Assembly (NCBI GenBank): GCA_002894305.1
Contig: PGEI01000011.1
Span: forward strand, 1 to 49,383
Source: Comamonadaceae bacterium CD01
GTDB taxonomy: Bacteria; Pseudomonadota; Gammaproteobacteria; Burkholderiales; Burkholderiaceae_C
DNA length: 49,383 bases
Direction: 5' to 3'
Shown here in pieces: positions 41,146 through 49,383 of the stretch (the first letter of the stretch is position 1; every line of letters begins with the position of its first letter). The notes beneath the pieces were generated by a model. The model searched no databases. It saw only the letters and a list, made by a program, of their open reading frames with translations, and had not been told where the DNA came from. The position numbers and the translations under genes were made by a program.

Positions 41146-42039
41146 CTACAGCGTCTGGCGCTGCTCGAAGCCGGGCAGCGCGTCGCCCGCCTGCAGCAGC
41201 GCGGGCTGCACTTCGACGCGCTCGACGCGCGCGGCGGGCGGGCCGCCGTGCGCCCAGGTGATCAGCGCCTGGACGTCGATCTCGGCGCCGCTGGCCAGCA
41301 CCTCGACGCTGCCGTCGCGGCGGTTGCGCACCCAGCCGCGCAGGCCCAGGCCCTGCGCCACCTCGACGGTGGACTGGCGAAAGCCCACGCCCTGCACCTT
41401 GCCGTGGATGCGCAGCAGCCGCACCAGTGGCGGCTGCGCCGTGCCCGGGTCTTCGGCCGGCGGCTCGTTGTCAGCCAGCGCCGGGCAGCGCCCGGACAGC
41501 TCCAGCTGCGCGACGACGAGCTGCACCAGGCGTTGCACCGACGGGCGCCTCGCTTCAACGGCGTGGTGCGCCACCTCGCGGTAAAGCGGATCGCGCACGC
41601 GGTGCAGCTGGCGCAGCTGATCCAGCGGGTCGCTCACCTGCAATAGCGGGCGGCTGCGGTCATGGCGGATGCGCCGGAAGATTTCGTCGGCCGAGGCGCG
41701 CAGGTAGATCACGGGGTCGAACCCCGCGCGCAGCGCCTGGCGATTGGCCTCGCGCAGCACGGCGCCGCCGCCGGTGGACAGCACCAGCGGGCCGCCGGCG
41801 CGCGCCAGGTCGGCCAGCAGCGCGGCCTCGCGGTCGCGAAAGTCCTGCTCGCCATGCGTCTCGAAATGCTGGCGGATGCTGGTGCCCAGCTGCTGTTCGA
41901 GCAACTGGTCCAGGTCGGCGAACGGCAGGCGCAGGCGGCGCGCCAGGTGGCGCCCAACGGTCGATTTGCCACTGCCGGGCATGCCCACCAGCGCAATGCG
42001 CAGCGGGGCAGCGGCCCCAGCGTCGGCCGGCGCGGTCAT
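41146..42039 (-). CDS. aroK: Shikimate kinase fused to a C-terminal acylphosphatase domain
   Basis: A 297-aa two-domain protein. Residues 13-182 are a shikimate kinase: Walker [10 protein letters not shown] (19-27), DLDQ (42-45), EQDFRDREA with the shikimate-binding arginine, STGGGAV (88-94) and the lid RSRPLL. A linker of about 22 residues rich in Ala/Pro/Glu follows. Residues 206-297 are an acylphosphatase: [10 protein letters not shown] with catalytic R221 and [13 protein letters not shown] with N239. Normal shikimate kinases are about 175 aa and acylphosphatases about 90 aa, so both domains look complete. The ATG overlaps the preceding fpr stop. No frame break is seen. The second domain's substrate is unknown. 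Confidence 0.9.
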   Translation of the reverse strand: MTAPADAGAAAPLRIALVGMPGSGKSTVGRHLARRLRLPFADLDQLLEQQLGTSIRQHFETHGEQDFRDREAALLADLARAGGPLVLSTGGGAVLREANRQALRAGFDPVIYLRASADEIFRRIRHDRSRPLLQVSDPLDQLRQLHRVRDPLYREVAHHAVEARRPSVQRLVQLVVAQLELSGRCPALADNEPPAEDPGTAQPPLVRLLRIHGKVQGVGFRQSTVEVAQGLGLRGWVRNRRDGSVEVLASGAEIDVQALITWAHGGPPAARVERVEVQPALLQAGDALPGFEQRQTL

Positions 42040-42809
42040 TTTTCGACGAAGGCGCGCTCGATCACGAAGTCGCCCGGGCGCGTGGTGTTGCCTTCCTCGA
42101 AGTCGCGGCCCTCCAGCAGCGCCTTGAGCGAGGCCAGCATCTCGGGGCTTCCGCACAGCATCACGCGGTCTTCCAGCGGGTTGAGCGCGGGCAGGCCCAG
42201 GTCGGCGGCCAGCTTGCCGTTGTCGATCAGCTCGTTGATGCGGCCCTGGTTCCTGAACGGTTCGCGCGTGACCGTGGGGTAGTACTTGAGCTGGCCGCTG
42301 ATCATCTCGCCCAGAAGCTCGTGCTTGGGCAGTTCGCGCGTGAGGTAGTCGTGGTAGGCGAGCTCGGCCACCTGACGCACGCCGTGCACCAGCACGACCT
42401 GCTCGAAGCGCTCATAGGTGTCGGGGTCGCGGATCACGCTCAGGAACGGCGCCAGCCCGGTGCCGGTGGACAGCAGGTACAGGCGCTTGCCGGGCAGCAG
42501 GTAGTCGATGAGCAGCGTGCCCGTGGGCTTCTTGCCGACGACGATGGAGTCGCCCACCTGGATGTGCTGCAGGCGCGAGGTCAGCGGGCCGTCGGGCACC
42601 TTGATGGAGAGGAACTCCAGGTGCTCTTCGTAATTGGCGCTGACGATGCTGTAGGCGCGCAAGAGCGGCTTGTCGTTCACCTTCAGCCCGATCATCGTGA
42701 AGTGGCCGTTGGAGAACCGCAGGGCGGGGTCGCGTGTGGTTTTGAAGGAAAACAGGCGGTCGGTCCAGTGGTGCACGGAGAGGACCCGCTCTTCGAGGAA
42801 TGCGCTCAT
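42036..42809 (-). CDS. fpr: Ferredoxin-NADP+ reductase
   Basis: A 257-aa FAD enzyme of the bacterial FPR type, moving electrons between NADPH and ferredoxin or flavodoxin. The FAD motif [12 protein letters not shown] (RxYS), the NADP motif [15 protein letters not shown] and the C-terminal FVEK ending are typical. I chose ATG 42809 ([15 protein letters not shown]) from the family N-terminus; no good ribosome site is visible. It overlaps the shikimate kinase fusion gene by four bases. Confidence 0.93.
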   Translation of the reverse strand: MSAFLEERVLSVHHWTDRLFSFKTTRDPALRFSNGHFTMIGLKVNDKPLLRAYSIVSANYEEHLEFLSIKVPDGPLTSRLQHIQVGDSIVVGKKPTGTLLIDYLLPGKRLYLLSTGTGLAPFLSVIRDPDTYERFEQVVLVHGVRQVAELAYHDYLTRELPKHELLGEMISGQLKYYPTVTREPFRNQGRINELIDNGKLAADLGLPALNPLEDRVMLCGSPEMLASLKALLEGRDFEEGNTTRPGDFVIERAFVEK

Positions 42810-42977
42810 GGTCGATGAAAAAGGGTTGGACGGCATCGCTGGACGGGCGGCGCATCCGCGAAAGGCTGCGGCAGCTGCCTCATGGCGGTGCACTGGACAA
42901 GATCCTCGCAGCCGCGGCCGGACAATCTCACGGGAAAACCCGCGCATTGTGCCGCAAGCGTCTGCGAACAGGCGCAA

Positions 42978-43004
42978 AAAACGGCCATCCTCTTAGACCG
43001 TTTT
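42978..43004 (-). terminator. Possible intrinsic terminator after the nitrobindin-like gene
   Basis: On the minus strand AAAACGG pairs with CCGTTTT across a 13-base loop and runs into TTTTTT. The stem is short and the loop long, so confidence is low. The rest of 42810-43059 shows no gene. Confidence 0.35.
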
Positions 43005-43059
43005 CTTTCATCGATATGCACTGCGCGATGCACCCGCACGCCCGGGCGCGCGGCCCGCG

Positions 43060-43662
43060 TCAGCCTTCGGCGCCGCCATGGCTCTTGACCCGGTGCAGCG
43101 TGTTGCGGTCGGTGTGGTGCATTTCCTTGCCACCCTGGGCCGCCAGCTTGAGCACCAGATCCGAGCTGTAGCTGAAGCTGTCGTCGGCGTTGAAGGTGAA
43201 GGTGGTCGTGAACTCGCGCAGCTCGGCGCGTTCGAGCAGGTATTTGTTCTGCAGGATGCCAAACGACGGGTCGCCGGGCGTGGCCTTGAAGGCAATCGCC
43301 CTGTCGCGCGGCTGGGCCGTAGCGCCCTGCAGCACCGCAATGCCGCGGCCGAACACGACGGCGCGCATGACCTGGCCGGTGGCCTTCTCCCACAGCAGGT
43401 AGCCGACCTCGTCATGGAACGGGTTCATGGCCTCCTCGCCGTGGCGCCAGGCGGTCATGTGGTACGTCAGGCCTTCGAGCGACTGCTTGCCGTTCTCCTG
43501 CTTCGGTATGGGGCGGAACACGGCCTTCTCGAAGTAGCCGGTCTCGCCAGTGACGTCGTCCTCGTTGTGGTAGGACAGGTCGACGCCGGCGTTGCCCTCC
43601 CATTCACCCACCAGTGGGGTCAGCGGCCCCAGGCGCTGCGGGCCCTGAATGTCTTTTTCCAT
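43060..43662 (-). CDS. Nitrobindin-like heme-binding beta-barrel protein
   Basis: A 200-aa protein matching the FABP-like/THAP4 heme-binding family. LTPLVGEWEGNAGVDLSYHNED at the start, TGYFEKAVFRP, LTYHMTAWRHGEEAMNPFHDEVGYLLWE and VVFGRGIAVLQG fit the strands of that barrel, and several histidines could bind heme. AAGGAG lies before the ATG at 43662. Characterised nitrobindins bind heme and nitric oxide or act on peroxynitrite. It stands alone between fpr and kup. Confidence 0.78.
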   Translation of the reverse strand: MEKDIQGPQRLGPLTPLVGEWEGNAGVDLSYHNEDDVTGETGYFEKAVFRPIPKQENGKQSLEGLTYHMTAWRHGEEAMNPFHDEVGYLLWEKATGQVMRAVVFGRGIAVLQGATAQPRDRAIAFKATPGDPSFGILQNKYLLERAELREFTTTFTFNADDSFSYSSDLVLKLAAQGGKEMHHTDRNTLHRVKSHGGAEG

Positions 43663-43800
43663 GACGGTCTCCTTGTGTCGATTGCGGGGAATTCCACGGT
43701 ATTCCTCGTACTGGCGCTTGGCAAATGGCTGCCCGTATCGAACCGATGGCGTCCTGGCTATAGGCAAAGTGGATTCGCCGGGCGCATTGGCATTCGCGCA

Positions 43801-45729
43801 TCAAATGCGCACCCGCAGGCCCACCTCGACGATCTTGTCGACCGGGATGCGAAAGCCCTGGGTCACGTCGGCCGAGTTGCGCACCAGCACGCCCAGCAGG
43901 CGGTCGCGCCAGGCGGCCATGCCGTCGCGCCGGCCGTGGGCGCTCAGGGGCGAGCGGTATTCGATGTAGTAGGTGGCCGCCGCCAGGTCGATCGTCAGGC
44001 CGCGGTCGCCGCAGGCCGCCAGGTCGGCGGGCAGGTTCACACCCTGGATGTAGCCGTAGTGCAGCACCACACGAAAAAATCCCAGGCCCAGATCGTGCAG
44101 CTCGATGCGCTCGTCACCGCTCACGCGCGGCACGTCCTCGATCGACACCGTCAGCAGCACCACCTGACGCTGCAGCGCATGGTTGCGCTCGACGTGGTGG
44201 CACAGCGCCGCGGGCATGCCGCCGCGCTGCGCCGTCAGGAACACCGCGGTGCCGGCCACGCGCGCAACCTGGTCGCGCTCGAAGACATGGAGCAAATCGT
44301 CCAGCGTGCGCGCGTTCTCGCCCGCCTGGCGCCCCAGCAGCTCGCCGCCGCGCCGCCAGGTGGACATGACGGTGAAAAACCCCGCGCCAGCGAGCACCGG
44401 GAACCAGCCGCCGTGCGGGATCTGCAGCGCGTTGGCGCCAAGATAGGCCAGGTCGATCGGCAGAAAGCCCAGCAGGAACAGCAGCGCCGCCGCCCAGTGC
44501 CAGTGGCCACGCTCGCGCACCACGAAGAACGCCAGGATGCTCGTCACCACCATGGTGGTGCTGACGCTGATGCCGTAGGTGCTGGCCAGCCGGTCGGAGC
44601 TTTGGAACAGCACCACCAGCACGATGGCCGCGCCCATCAGCATCCAGTTGACCAGTGGAACGTAGACCTGGCCGACGGTTTCGTCCGAAGTCTGCACCAC
44701 GCGCGAATGTGGCATCAGGCCCAGTTGCGCGGCCTGGCGCGTCATCGAGAACGCGCCGGTGATGGCCGCTTGCGAGGCGATGACGGTGGCCAGCGTCGCC
44801 AGCACCACCACCGGCAGCAACAGCGGCGCCGGCGCCAGGTGAAAGAACGGCTGCTGCACGGCATGCGCATCGCGCAGCAACACGGCGCCCTGGCCGAAGT
44901 AATTGAGCACCAGCGCCGGCAGCACCATGACGAACCAGGCGCGACGGATCGGCGCGCGCCCGAAATGGCCGATGTCGGCGTACATCGCCTCGGCCCCGGT
45001 GGTGACCAGGAACACCGCGAACAGCACGACGAAGCCGGCCACGCCGTTGGCGCCGAAGAAATGCAGCGCGTGGCGCGGGTCGACCGCCGCCAGCACCTGG
45101 GGCGCCTGCACGATGCCATACAGCCCCAGCGCCGCGATGGCGGCAAACCACAGCGCCATCAGCGGCCCGAAAAGGGCGCCGATGCGCGCCGTGCCCAGAT
45201 GCTGCACCGCGAACAGCAGCGCCAGGATGGCGATGGTGGCCGGCACCACGAAGCCGCCCAGGCGCGGCGAGACGATCGCCAGGCCCTCGACCGCGCTCAG
45301 GATCGAGATGGCCGGCGTGATCATGATGCCGGCGTACAGCATCGACGCGCCCGCCAGGCCGGTCAGGATCAGCGCGCGCCGGCCCCAGCGATCCAGTCCG
45401 CGCCACGGCCGCAGCAGCGCGATCAGCGCGAAGACGCCGCCCTCGCCGCGGTTGTCGGCCTGCAGCACGCACACCACGTATTTCAACGTCACGACGAGCA
45501 GCAGCGTCCATAGCACCAGCGAGACCATGCCCAGCACATTGGCCGCGCTGGGCGCCAGCGCCCCCGCCTGTGCCGAGAACGCGGCGCGCAGCGCGTAGAT
45601 GGTGCTGGTGCCCAGGTCGCCATAGACCACGCCGAGCACGGCCAGCGCCAGCGGCCAGCTCCCTGCGCCACCCGGCCCTTCCTCGACCGGCGTGGCCGAG
45701 GACGACGATGCCGTGTCCTGTGGTGTCAT
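43801..45729 (-). CDS. kup: Kup-type low-affinity potassium transporter
   Basis: A 642-aa K+/H+ symporter of the inner membrane with about 12 helices in residues 25-450 and a cytoplasmic C-terminal domain. Conserved segments are LGVVYGDLGTSTIYALR, DNRGEGGVFALIALL, TPAISILSAVEGL, EAMYADIGHFGRAPIRRAW and YGISVSTTM. The common GTSPLY is GTSTIY here. The upstream 39 bp leave room for only a short leader after the stress-protein gene, so partial co-transcription is possible. Confidence 0.94.
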   Translation of the reverse strand: MTPQDTASSSSATPVEEGPGGAGSWPLALAVLGVVYGDLGTSTIYALRAAFSAQAGALAPSAANVLGMVSLVLWTLLLVVTLKYVVCVLQADNRGEGGVFALIALLRPWRGLDRWGRRALILTGLAGASMLYAGIMITPAISILSAVEGLAIVSPRLGGFVVPATIAILALLFAVQHLGTARIGALFGPLMALWFAAIAALGLYGIVQAPQVLAAVDPRHALHFFGANGVAGFVVLFAVFLVTTGAEAMYADIGHFGRAPIRRAWFVMVLPALVLNYFGQGAVLLRDAHAVQQPFFHLAPAPLLLPVVVLATLATVIASQAAITGAFSMTRQAAQLGLMPHSRVVQTSDETVGQVYVPLVNWMLMGAAIVLVVLFQSSDRLASTYGISVSTTMVVTSILAFFVVRERGHWHWAAALLFLLGFLPIDLAYLGANALQIPHGGWFPVLAGAGFFTVMSTWRRGGELLGRQAGENARTLDDLLHVFERDQVARVAGTAVFLTAQRGGMPAALCHHVERNHALQRQVVLLTVSIEDVPRVSGDERIELHDLGLGFFRVVLHYGYIQGVNLPADLAACGDRGLTIDLAAATYYIEYRSPLSAHGRRDGMAAWRDRLLGVLVRNSADVTQGFRIPVDKIVEVGLRVRI

Positions 45730-45768
45730 CGCTCACGCCCGTCGCGCAGGGGCTTGAAGCAAAGTCTG

Positions 45769-46317
45769 TCAGGCCGTCGTGGCCAGCGCATGGGCCTCCA
45801 CCTCGCTGCCGCCGGCCTGGCCCAGCAGTTGCTGCACGCGCGCCACGTCCACCTGCTGCGCGTGCACGGTGACCAGGAATTTGTCGGCCTTGATCGCGGT
45901 CTCGTAGCGCACGACCGAATTCTTGGGCACGCCGACAGCGGTGAGCGCACCCACCAGCGCCGACGCGCCGCCGGCGAGCACCGCGCCCTCGATGCCGCCG
46001 ACGATGATCGACGCCATCGGGCCGAGCGCCACGACTGGGCCGACGACCGGGATGAAGAAAAACCCCGACCCCAGCAGCAGCCCGGCCAGCCCGCCCCAGA
46101 AAGCGCCCTGCTTGCCGAAGTAGCGGGCGCGGTCGCCCGCGTTGAAATAGCCGACGGGCTGGTCTTCGCTGTGGTAATTCTTGCCCACTACCGACACGGC
46201 GGCCAGCGGCACGCCGGCGCTGCCGAGCTGGCGCACGGCGACATCGGCGCCCTCGTGAGTATCAAACACGGCCATCACGATGTGGCTGCCCAGGGTTTGG
46301 GGTGCAGCGGTTGACAT
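45769..46317 (-). CDS. DUF1269/YflT-like stress-type membrane protein
   Basis: A 182-aa protein. An N-terminal domain (IVMAVFDTHEGADVAVRQLGSAGVPLAAVSVVGKNYHSED) is followed by two hydrophobic, glycine-rich hairpins (about residues 72-130: WGGLAGLLLGSG and IIVGGIEGAVLAGG) and a C-terminal ferredoxin-like strand set. This is the general-stress YflT/DUF1269-type pattern; function unknown. AGGAG eight bases upstream favours the ATG at 46317 over 46323. Confidence 0.78.
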   Translation of the reverse strand: MSTAAPQTLGSHIVMAVFDTHEGADVAVRQLGSAGVPLAAVSVVGKNYHSEDQPVGYFNAGDRARYFGKQGAFWGGLAGLLLGSGFFFIPVVGPVVALGPMASIIVGGIEGAVLAGGASALVGALTAVGVPKNSVVRYETAIKADKFLVTVHAQQVDVARVQQLLGQAGGSEVEAHALATTA

Positions 46318-46358
46318 GGTCATCTCTCCTGTGCGTTGTGCGGTGAGCACGCTGGCGC

Positions 46359-47183
46359 TCACTGCATGAACCAGCCGTGGCTGACCACCAGCGACTGGCC
46401 GGTCAGCGCGTTGCTCGGCCAGGCGGCAAAGGTGAGCGCGGCCTGGGCCACGTCGTCCACGGTGGTGAACTCGCCGTCCACGGTGTCCTTGAGCATCACG
46501 GTCTTGACCACGTCGGCCTCGCTGATGCCCAGCTCCTGCGCCTGCTCGGGGATCTGCTTTTCGACCAGCGGCGTGCGCACGAAGCCCGGGCAGATGACGT
46601 TGGCGCGGATGTTGTGCTCCGCACCCTCCTTGGCGATCACCTTGGCCAGCCCTTCCAGGCCATGCTTGGCGGTGACGTAGGGGGCCTTGAGCCTGGACGC
46701 CTCCTTGGAGTGCACCGAGCCCATGAAGATGAGGCAGCCGCCGCGCCCCGATGCGATCATCTGGCGCACCGCGGCGCGCGAAGTCAGAAACCCGCCGTCC
46801 AGGTGCACCGCCAGCAGCTTCTTCCAGTTGGCGAAGGTGAAGTCCTGGATGGGCGCGACGATCTGGATGCCGGCGTTGCTCACCAGGATGTCGACCGCGC
46901 CCAGGCTTTGTTGCACCTGCGCAAAACCGGCATCGACAGCCGCCTCGTCGGTCACGTTCATCGCGACGGCCAGCGTCTTGACACCCTTCTTGGCAATCGC
47001 ATCGGCCGTGGCCTGGGCGTCGGCCAGGCGCAGGTCGGCAATCACCACGTTGGCGCCGGCGTCGGCAAACACCTCGGCAATGCGTTTGCCCAGGCCGCTG
47101 GCGGCGCCGGTGACGAGGGCAGTCTTGCCCTTCAGGCTGAGCGTGGTGCTGGCGCGTACGGGGGTGGGGGCTGTTGCATTCAT
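46359..47183 (-). CDS. 3-hydroxybutyrate dehydrogenase-like SDR
   Basis: A 274-aa short-chain dehydrogenase. The NAD site TGAASGLG is at 25-32, NAG at 103-105, and the catalytic set is S156, Y169 and K173. [10 protein letters not shown] at the C-terminus and [16 protein letters not shown] match (R)-3-hydroxybutyrate dehydrogenases, which oxidise 3-hydroxybutyrate to acetoacetate in PHB turnover. AAAGGAA precedes the ATG at 47183. Other SDR substrates cannot be excluded. The 253 bp upstream hold no gene that I can see. Confidence 0.88.
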   Translation of the reverse strand: MNATAPTPVRASTTLSLKGKTALVTGAASGLGKRIAEVFADAGANVVIADLRLADAQATADAIAKKGVKTLAVAMNVTDEAAVDAGFAQVQQSLGAVDILVSNAGIQIVAPIQDFTFANWKKLLAVHLDGGFLTSRAAVRQMIASGRGGCLIFMGSVHSKEASRLKAPYVTAKHGLEGLAKVIAKEGAEHNIRANVICPGFVRTPLVEKQIPEQAQELGISEADVVKTVMLKDTVDGEFTTVDDVAQAALTFAAWPSNALTGQSLVVSHGWFMQ

Positions 47184-47436
47184 GGCTGTTCCTTTCATGG
47201 TCCAAAACAATCGAAGCGCGCGCCAACACGGGCCTGCGCGTTGCATTGACTGTGGACAGCCTGCCTTAGCCGAAGCTTAAGAAACCCTGCTCATGGTCTT
47301 TCATGGCGCCTGCACCGCCACGCCGTCCATCTGTCGTGAACGGTACGCCTGCCGCGCACGGGCGACAACGCCGGTGCGCAATGCCAGCGCTGCGAATGCG
47401 TATTCAGGCAGTCTTCACGCGCCCTGGCGCCCAGGC

Positions 47437-48423
47437 TTACTTGAGCCAGCCGCGCTTGCGGAAATACATCATGGGCACCAGCGCGCTGGCAACCATCAGA
47501 ACGAGGGCGAATATGTAGCCGTACTTCCACTGCAGCTCGGGCATGGCCTGAAAGTTCATGCCGTAGACGCTGGCGATCAAGGTGGGCGGCAGCAGCGCGA
47601 CGCTGGCCACCGAGAAGATCTTGATGATCTTGTTCTGGTTGATGCTCAGAAAACCCACCAGCGCGTCCATCAGGAAGTTGATCTTGTCGAACAGGAACTG
47701 CGTGTGGCTGTCCAGCGACTCGATGTCGCGCAGGATCTGGCGCGCGTCCTCGAACTGCTCGGCGTCCAGCATCTTGCTGCGCATCATGAAGCTCACCGCG
47801 CGGCGCGTATCGAGCATGTTGCGGCGGATACGCCCGTTCAAGTCCTCCTGCCAGGCGATGTCGGCCAGCACCTGCTGGGCGTAGTCGTCGGTCACCTGGC
47901 CTTCGAGCACCTGGTCGCTGACCTTCTTCAGGTCATCGTAAATGCCTTCGAGCGTATCGGCCGAATACTCGACATCGGTGTCGAACAGGTTGAGCAGCAC
48001 CTCCTTGGCATCCTCGATCAGCCCCGGGGCGCGGCGCGCGCGCATGCGCACCAGGCGAAAGACGGGAATGTCGGCGTCGTGCACCGAAAACAGCACGCCG
48101 CAGCTCTTGAGCTCGGTGTTGTGCTGGTTGAGGATGAAGGCCACGCGCACCGAGCGCGGGTCGTCGTCATCGTCGATCAGGAAGTCGCTGCGCAGGTGCA
48201 GCTCGCCGTTGTCTTCCTCGTAGAAGCGCGCCGACTCCTCGATGTCCTCCTCCATCGCGTCTTCGGGGATCGAAAGGCCGTAGTACTGCTTGATCCAGCG
48301 CTTTTCCTGCAGCGTCGGCGACTCCAGGTCCACCCAGATCGGCTGGAACTGCGACAGCTCCTGCAGCGACTCGATCTCTTCCTGGACCAGCCGGCCATTG
48401 ACGAGCGAAAAAACATTGAGCAT
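47437..48423 (-). CDS. corA: CorA-family magnesium/cobalt channel
   Basis: A 328-aa inner-membrane channel. A large acidic cytoplasmic domain (about 1-260) precedes TM1, which ends in the signature YGMNF (residues about 288-292), and TM2 (YIFALVLMVASALVPMMYF), with a basic tail KRGWLK. The extracellular loop MPELQWKYG follows the GMN motif. An inverted repeat in the upstream leader could regulate it. Confidence 0.94.
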   Translation of the reverse strand: MLNVFSLVNGRLVQEEIESLQELSQFQPIWVDLESPTLQEKRWIKQYYGLSIPEDAMEEDIEESARFYEEDNGELHLRSDFLIDDDDDPRSVRVAFILNQHNTELKSCGVLFSVHDADIPVFRLVRMRARRAPGLIEDAKEVLLNLFDTDVEYSADTLEGIYDDLKKVSDQVLEGQVTDDYAQQVLADIAWQEDLNGRIRRNMLDTRRAVSFMMRSKMLDAEQFEDARQILRDIESLDSHTQFLFDKINFLMDALVGFLSINQNKIIKIFSVASVALLPPTLIASVYGMNFQAMPELQWKYGYIFALVLMVASALVPMMYFRKRGWLK

Positions 48424-48472
48424 GGCTCACTCCCGGATTGCGGTGACGGTGTGTTGTTGTGTGGGACGGGGC

Positions 48473-48509
48473 GCTTTCAGCCCCCACCATCGGTGCAGGA
48501 GCTGAAAGC
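48473..48509 (-). promoter_or_regulatory. Stem-loop in the corA leader
   Basis: GCTTTCAGC (48473-48481) and GCTGAAAGC (48501-48509) are perfectly complementary with a 19-base loop, 50-86 bases upstream of corA. It may fold in the message or bind a protein. Confidence 0.45.
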
Positions 48510-48650
48510 TAGCAACTGGGGCTGGCTTCCATGGCGATGCTCTCCTTGCCTTGCGCAAACCGGGGATTATCGCAGCAGTGCGCGCCCGCCATGGCGCACC
48601 GCCCCAGCCCGCACCACTGCGGCGATACGCGCAAGAGGATCGCACATTTA

Positions 48651-48666
48651 GTTACGATTATGTAAC
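48651..48666. promoter_or_regulatory. Dyad GTTAC-N6-GTAAC
   Basis: An AT-rich inverted repeat (GTTAC-GATTAT-GTAAC) 60 bp before the gene at 48727; possible operator for it or for corA. Confidence 0.4.
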
Positions 48667-48726
48667 AATGCCGCGTCCCATCGCGCTTTCGGTGCGCGCC
48701 CGGGGCTGCCATCTCCCCCAACCTCT

Positions 48727-49260
48727 ATGCCTTTCACTGCCTTCCACCTGGGGCCAGGTATGGTCATCAAAGCAGTCGCCGGTCAGCGCTTCAGCATGGT
48801 GACCTTTGGCCTGGCCCAGGTCGCCATGGACATCGAGCCGCTGATCGCCGCGCTGCGCTGCGCACCGGCGCAGCCGGGCTACACGCACAACTACCCGGTG
48901 GCCGTGCTGGTCGCCTTCCTGGTCGCCGCCGTCGCCCCGTGGGTGTGCCGCCTGCTGGCGACACGCTGCAACCGCCAGCTGTGGCGCTGGAACCTGGGCC
49001 GGTTTGCCCAGCCCACGCAGCTGGCCACCAAGGTGGCGCTGGGCAGCGCGCTGGCCGGCACGCTGCTGCACGTGGCCATCGACAGCATCATGCAAGCCGA
49101 CATGACGCCGCTGGTGCCGCTGTATGCGGGCAATCCGCTGCTCCATCTCGTGTCGCCCGACGCGCTGCACCGGGCCTGCATTGCCGCGGGCATCGCCGGT
49201 GCCGCCGCGTGGTTTTTGCTGTTGATTGCCAGAAACAGAAAACCCACCCGGCAAAGATGA
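48727..49260 (+). CDS. Predicted membrane protein of MPFTxFHxGPG type
   Basis: A 177-aa protein with about four hydrophobic segments (VAVLVAFLVAAVAPWVCRLLA, LATKVALGSALAGTLLHVAID, IAAGIAGAAAWFLLLIA and a weaker N-terminal one). The N-terminus MPFTAFHLGPGMVIKAVAG and MDIEPL, HNYP and LHVAIDSIM carry conserved His and Asp residues reminiscent of membrane-bound metal-dependent hydrolases (YdjM/DUF4184-like). Function unknown. Bases after its stop, to the window end, show no gene. Confidence 0.75.
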   Translation: MPFTAFHLGPGMVIKAVAGQRFSMVTFGLAQVAMDIEPLIAALRCAPAQPGYTHNYPVAVLVAFLVAAVAPWVCRLLATRCNRQLWRWNLGRFAQPTQLATKVALGSALAGTLLHVAIDSIMQADMTPLVPLYAGNPLLHLVSPDALHRACIAAGIAGAAAWFLLLIARNRKPTRQR

Positions 49261-49383
49261 GGCGGGAAGCCGTGGGCAGTGCCGTGGCACGGCAGGGCGA
49301 ACCAACGCAGTGATGCGTCTGAAAGCGAAACCGTGTCATTCCATTTTTCAATCAATCGGGTACGCGAAGGCGCAGCGCAGACA

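Larger units (their letters stand above)
48424..48726. other. Divergent intergenic region corA / small membrane protein
   Basis: About 300 bp without a convincing gene. It contains a 9-bp-arm inverted repeat close to corA and the dyad GTTAC-GATTAT-GTAAC near the other gene. The rest is GC-rich with no recognised motif. Confidence 0.6.

Noticed and set aside
43078-45513. 811-aa plus-strand open frame opposite kup
   Set aside because: His/Gln/Arg-rich antisense shadow of a well-conserved transporter.
48424-48490. Possible corA leader peptide starting at ATG 48490 (minus strand)
   Set aside because: The frame continues into corA in another frame as a 107-aa shadow; no ribosome site or regulatory codon run is evident.
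49280-49294. TGCCGTG-G-CACGGCA palindrome after the last gene
   Set aside because: One-base loop and no T-run; cannot be supported as a terminator, and no other role is evident.

Overview
The window is GC-rich bacterial chromosome, densely coding, with many ATGA start/stop overlaps. Protein types point to Burkholderiales, most likely Comamonadaceae (inference): four Bug/TctC-type solute receptors, TcuAB, a Gram-negative porin, PaaX, AidB-type acyl-CoA dehydrogenase and several acyl-CoA enzymes. I saw no tRNA, rRNA, insertion sequence, CRISPR array or phage gene.

Layout. (1) 46-7722: a minus-strand nitrilase-histidine kinase-FixJ-type regulator operon; a small membrane protein behind a Fur-box promoter; LexA-box dinG; a ferredoxin; mnmA. 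(2) 7719-25488: a block of about 17.8 kb of organic-acid catabolism. It holds LysR / PrpF-family isomerase / Bug / porin, then LysR-tcuA-tcuB-Bug (tricarballylate to cis-aconitate), then a sigma-54 activator facing an operon of carboxyltransferase, Bug, ADP-forming acyl-CoA synthetase, biotin carboxylase, a 70-residue biotin carrier and a hotdog thioesterase. The block separates a nudJ-like Nudix gene from mnmA, which are neighbours in many proteobacteria. (3) 25521-36748: Nudix, thioesterase, IclR, a minus-strand operon of acyl-CoA ligase, MaoC dehydratase, CaiB CoA-transferase and Bug behind a perfect 26-bp palindrome, then GNAT-ribE, an AidB-type dehydrogenase and PaaX. (4) 36805-41109: a PhoPQ-like two-component system with two PepSY proteins and a ferric-reductase-like flavocytochrome, facing each other across a promoter with 11-bp-period direct repeats. 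(5) 41146-49260: a shikimate kinase-acylphosphatase fusion, ferredoxin-NADP reductase, a nitrobindin-like protein, Kup, a stress-type membrane protein, a 3-hydroxybutyrate dehydrogenase-like SDR, CorA and a small membrane protein.

The best candidates for an undescribed system are the sigma-54-controlled acyl-CoA carboxylase operon (18747-25488), which pairs with a complete promoter layout (activator-site repeats, IHF site, -24/-12 element), and the shikimate kinase-acylphosphatase fusion. The periplasmic Bug receptors have no TctA/TctB membrane partners in the window, so uptake must rely on permeases encoded elsewhere or the receptors have other roles.
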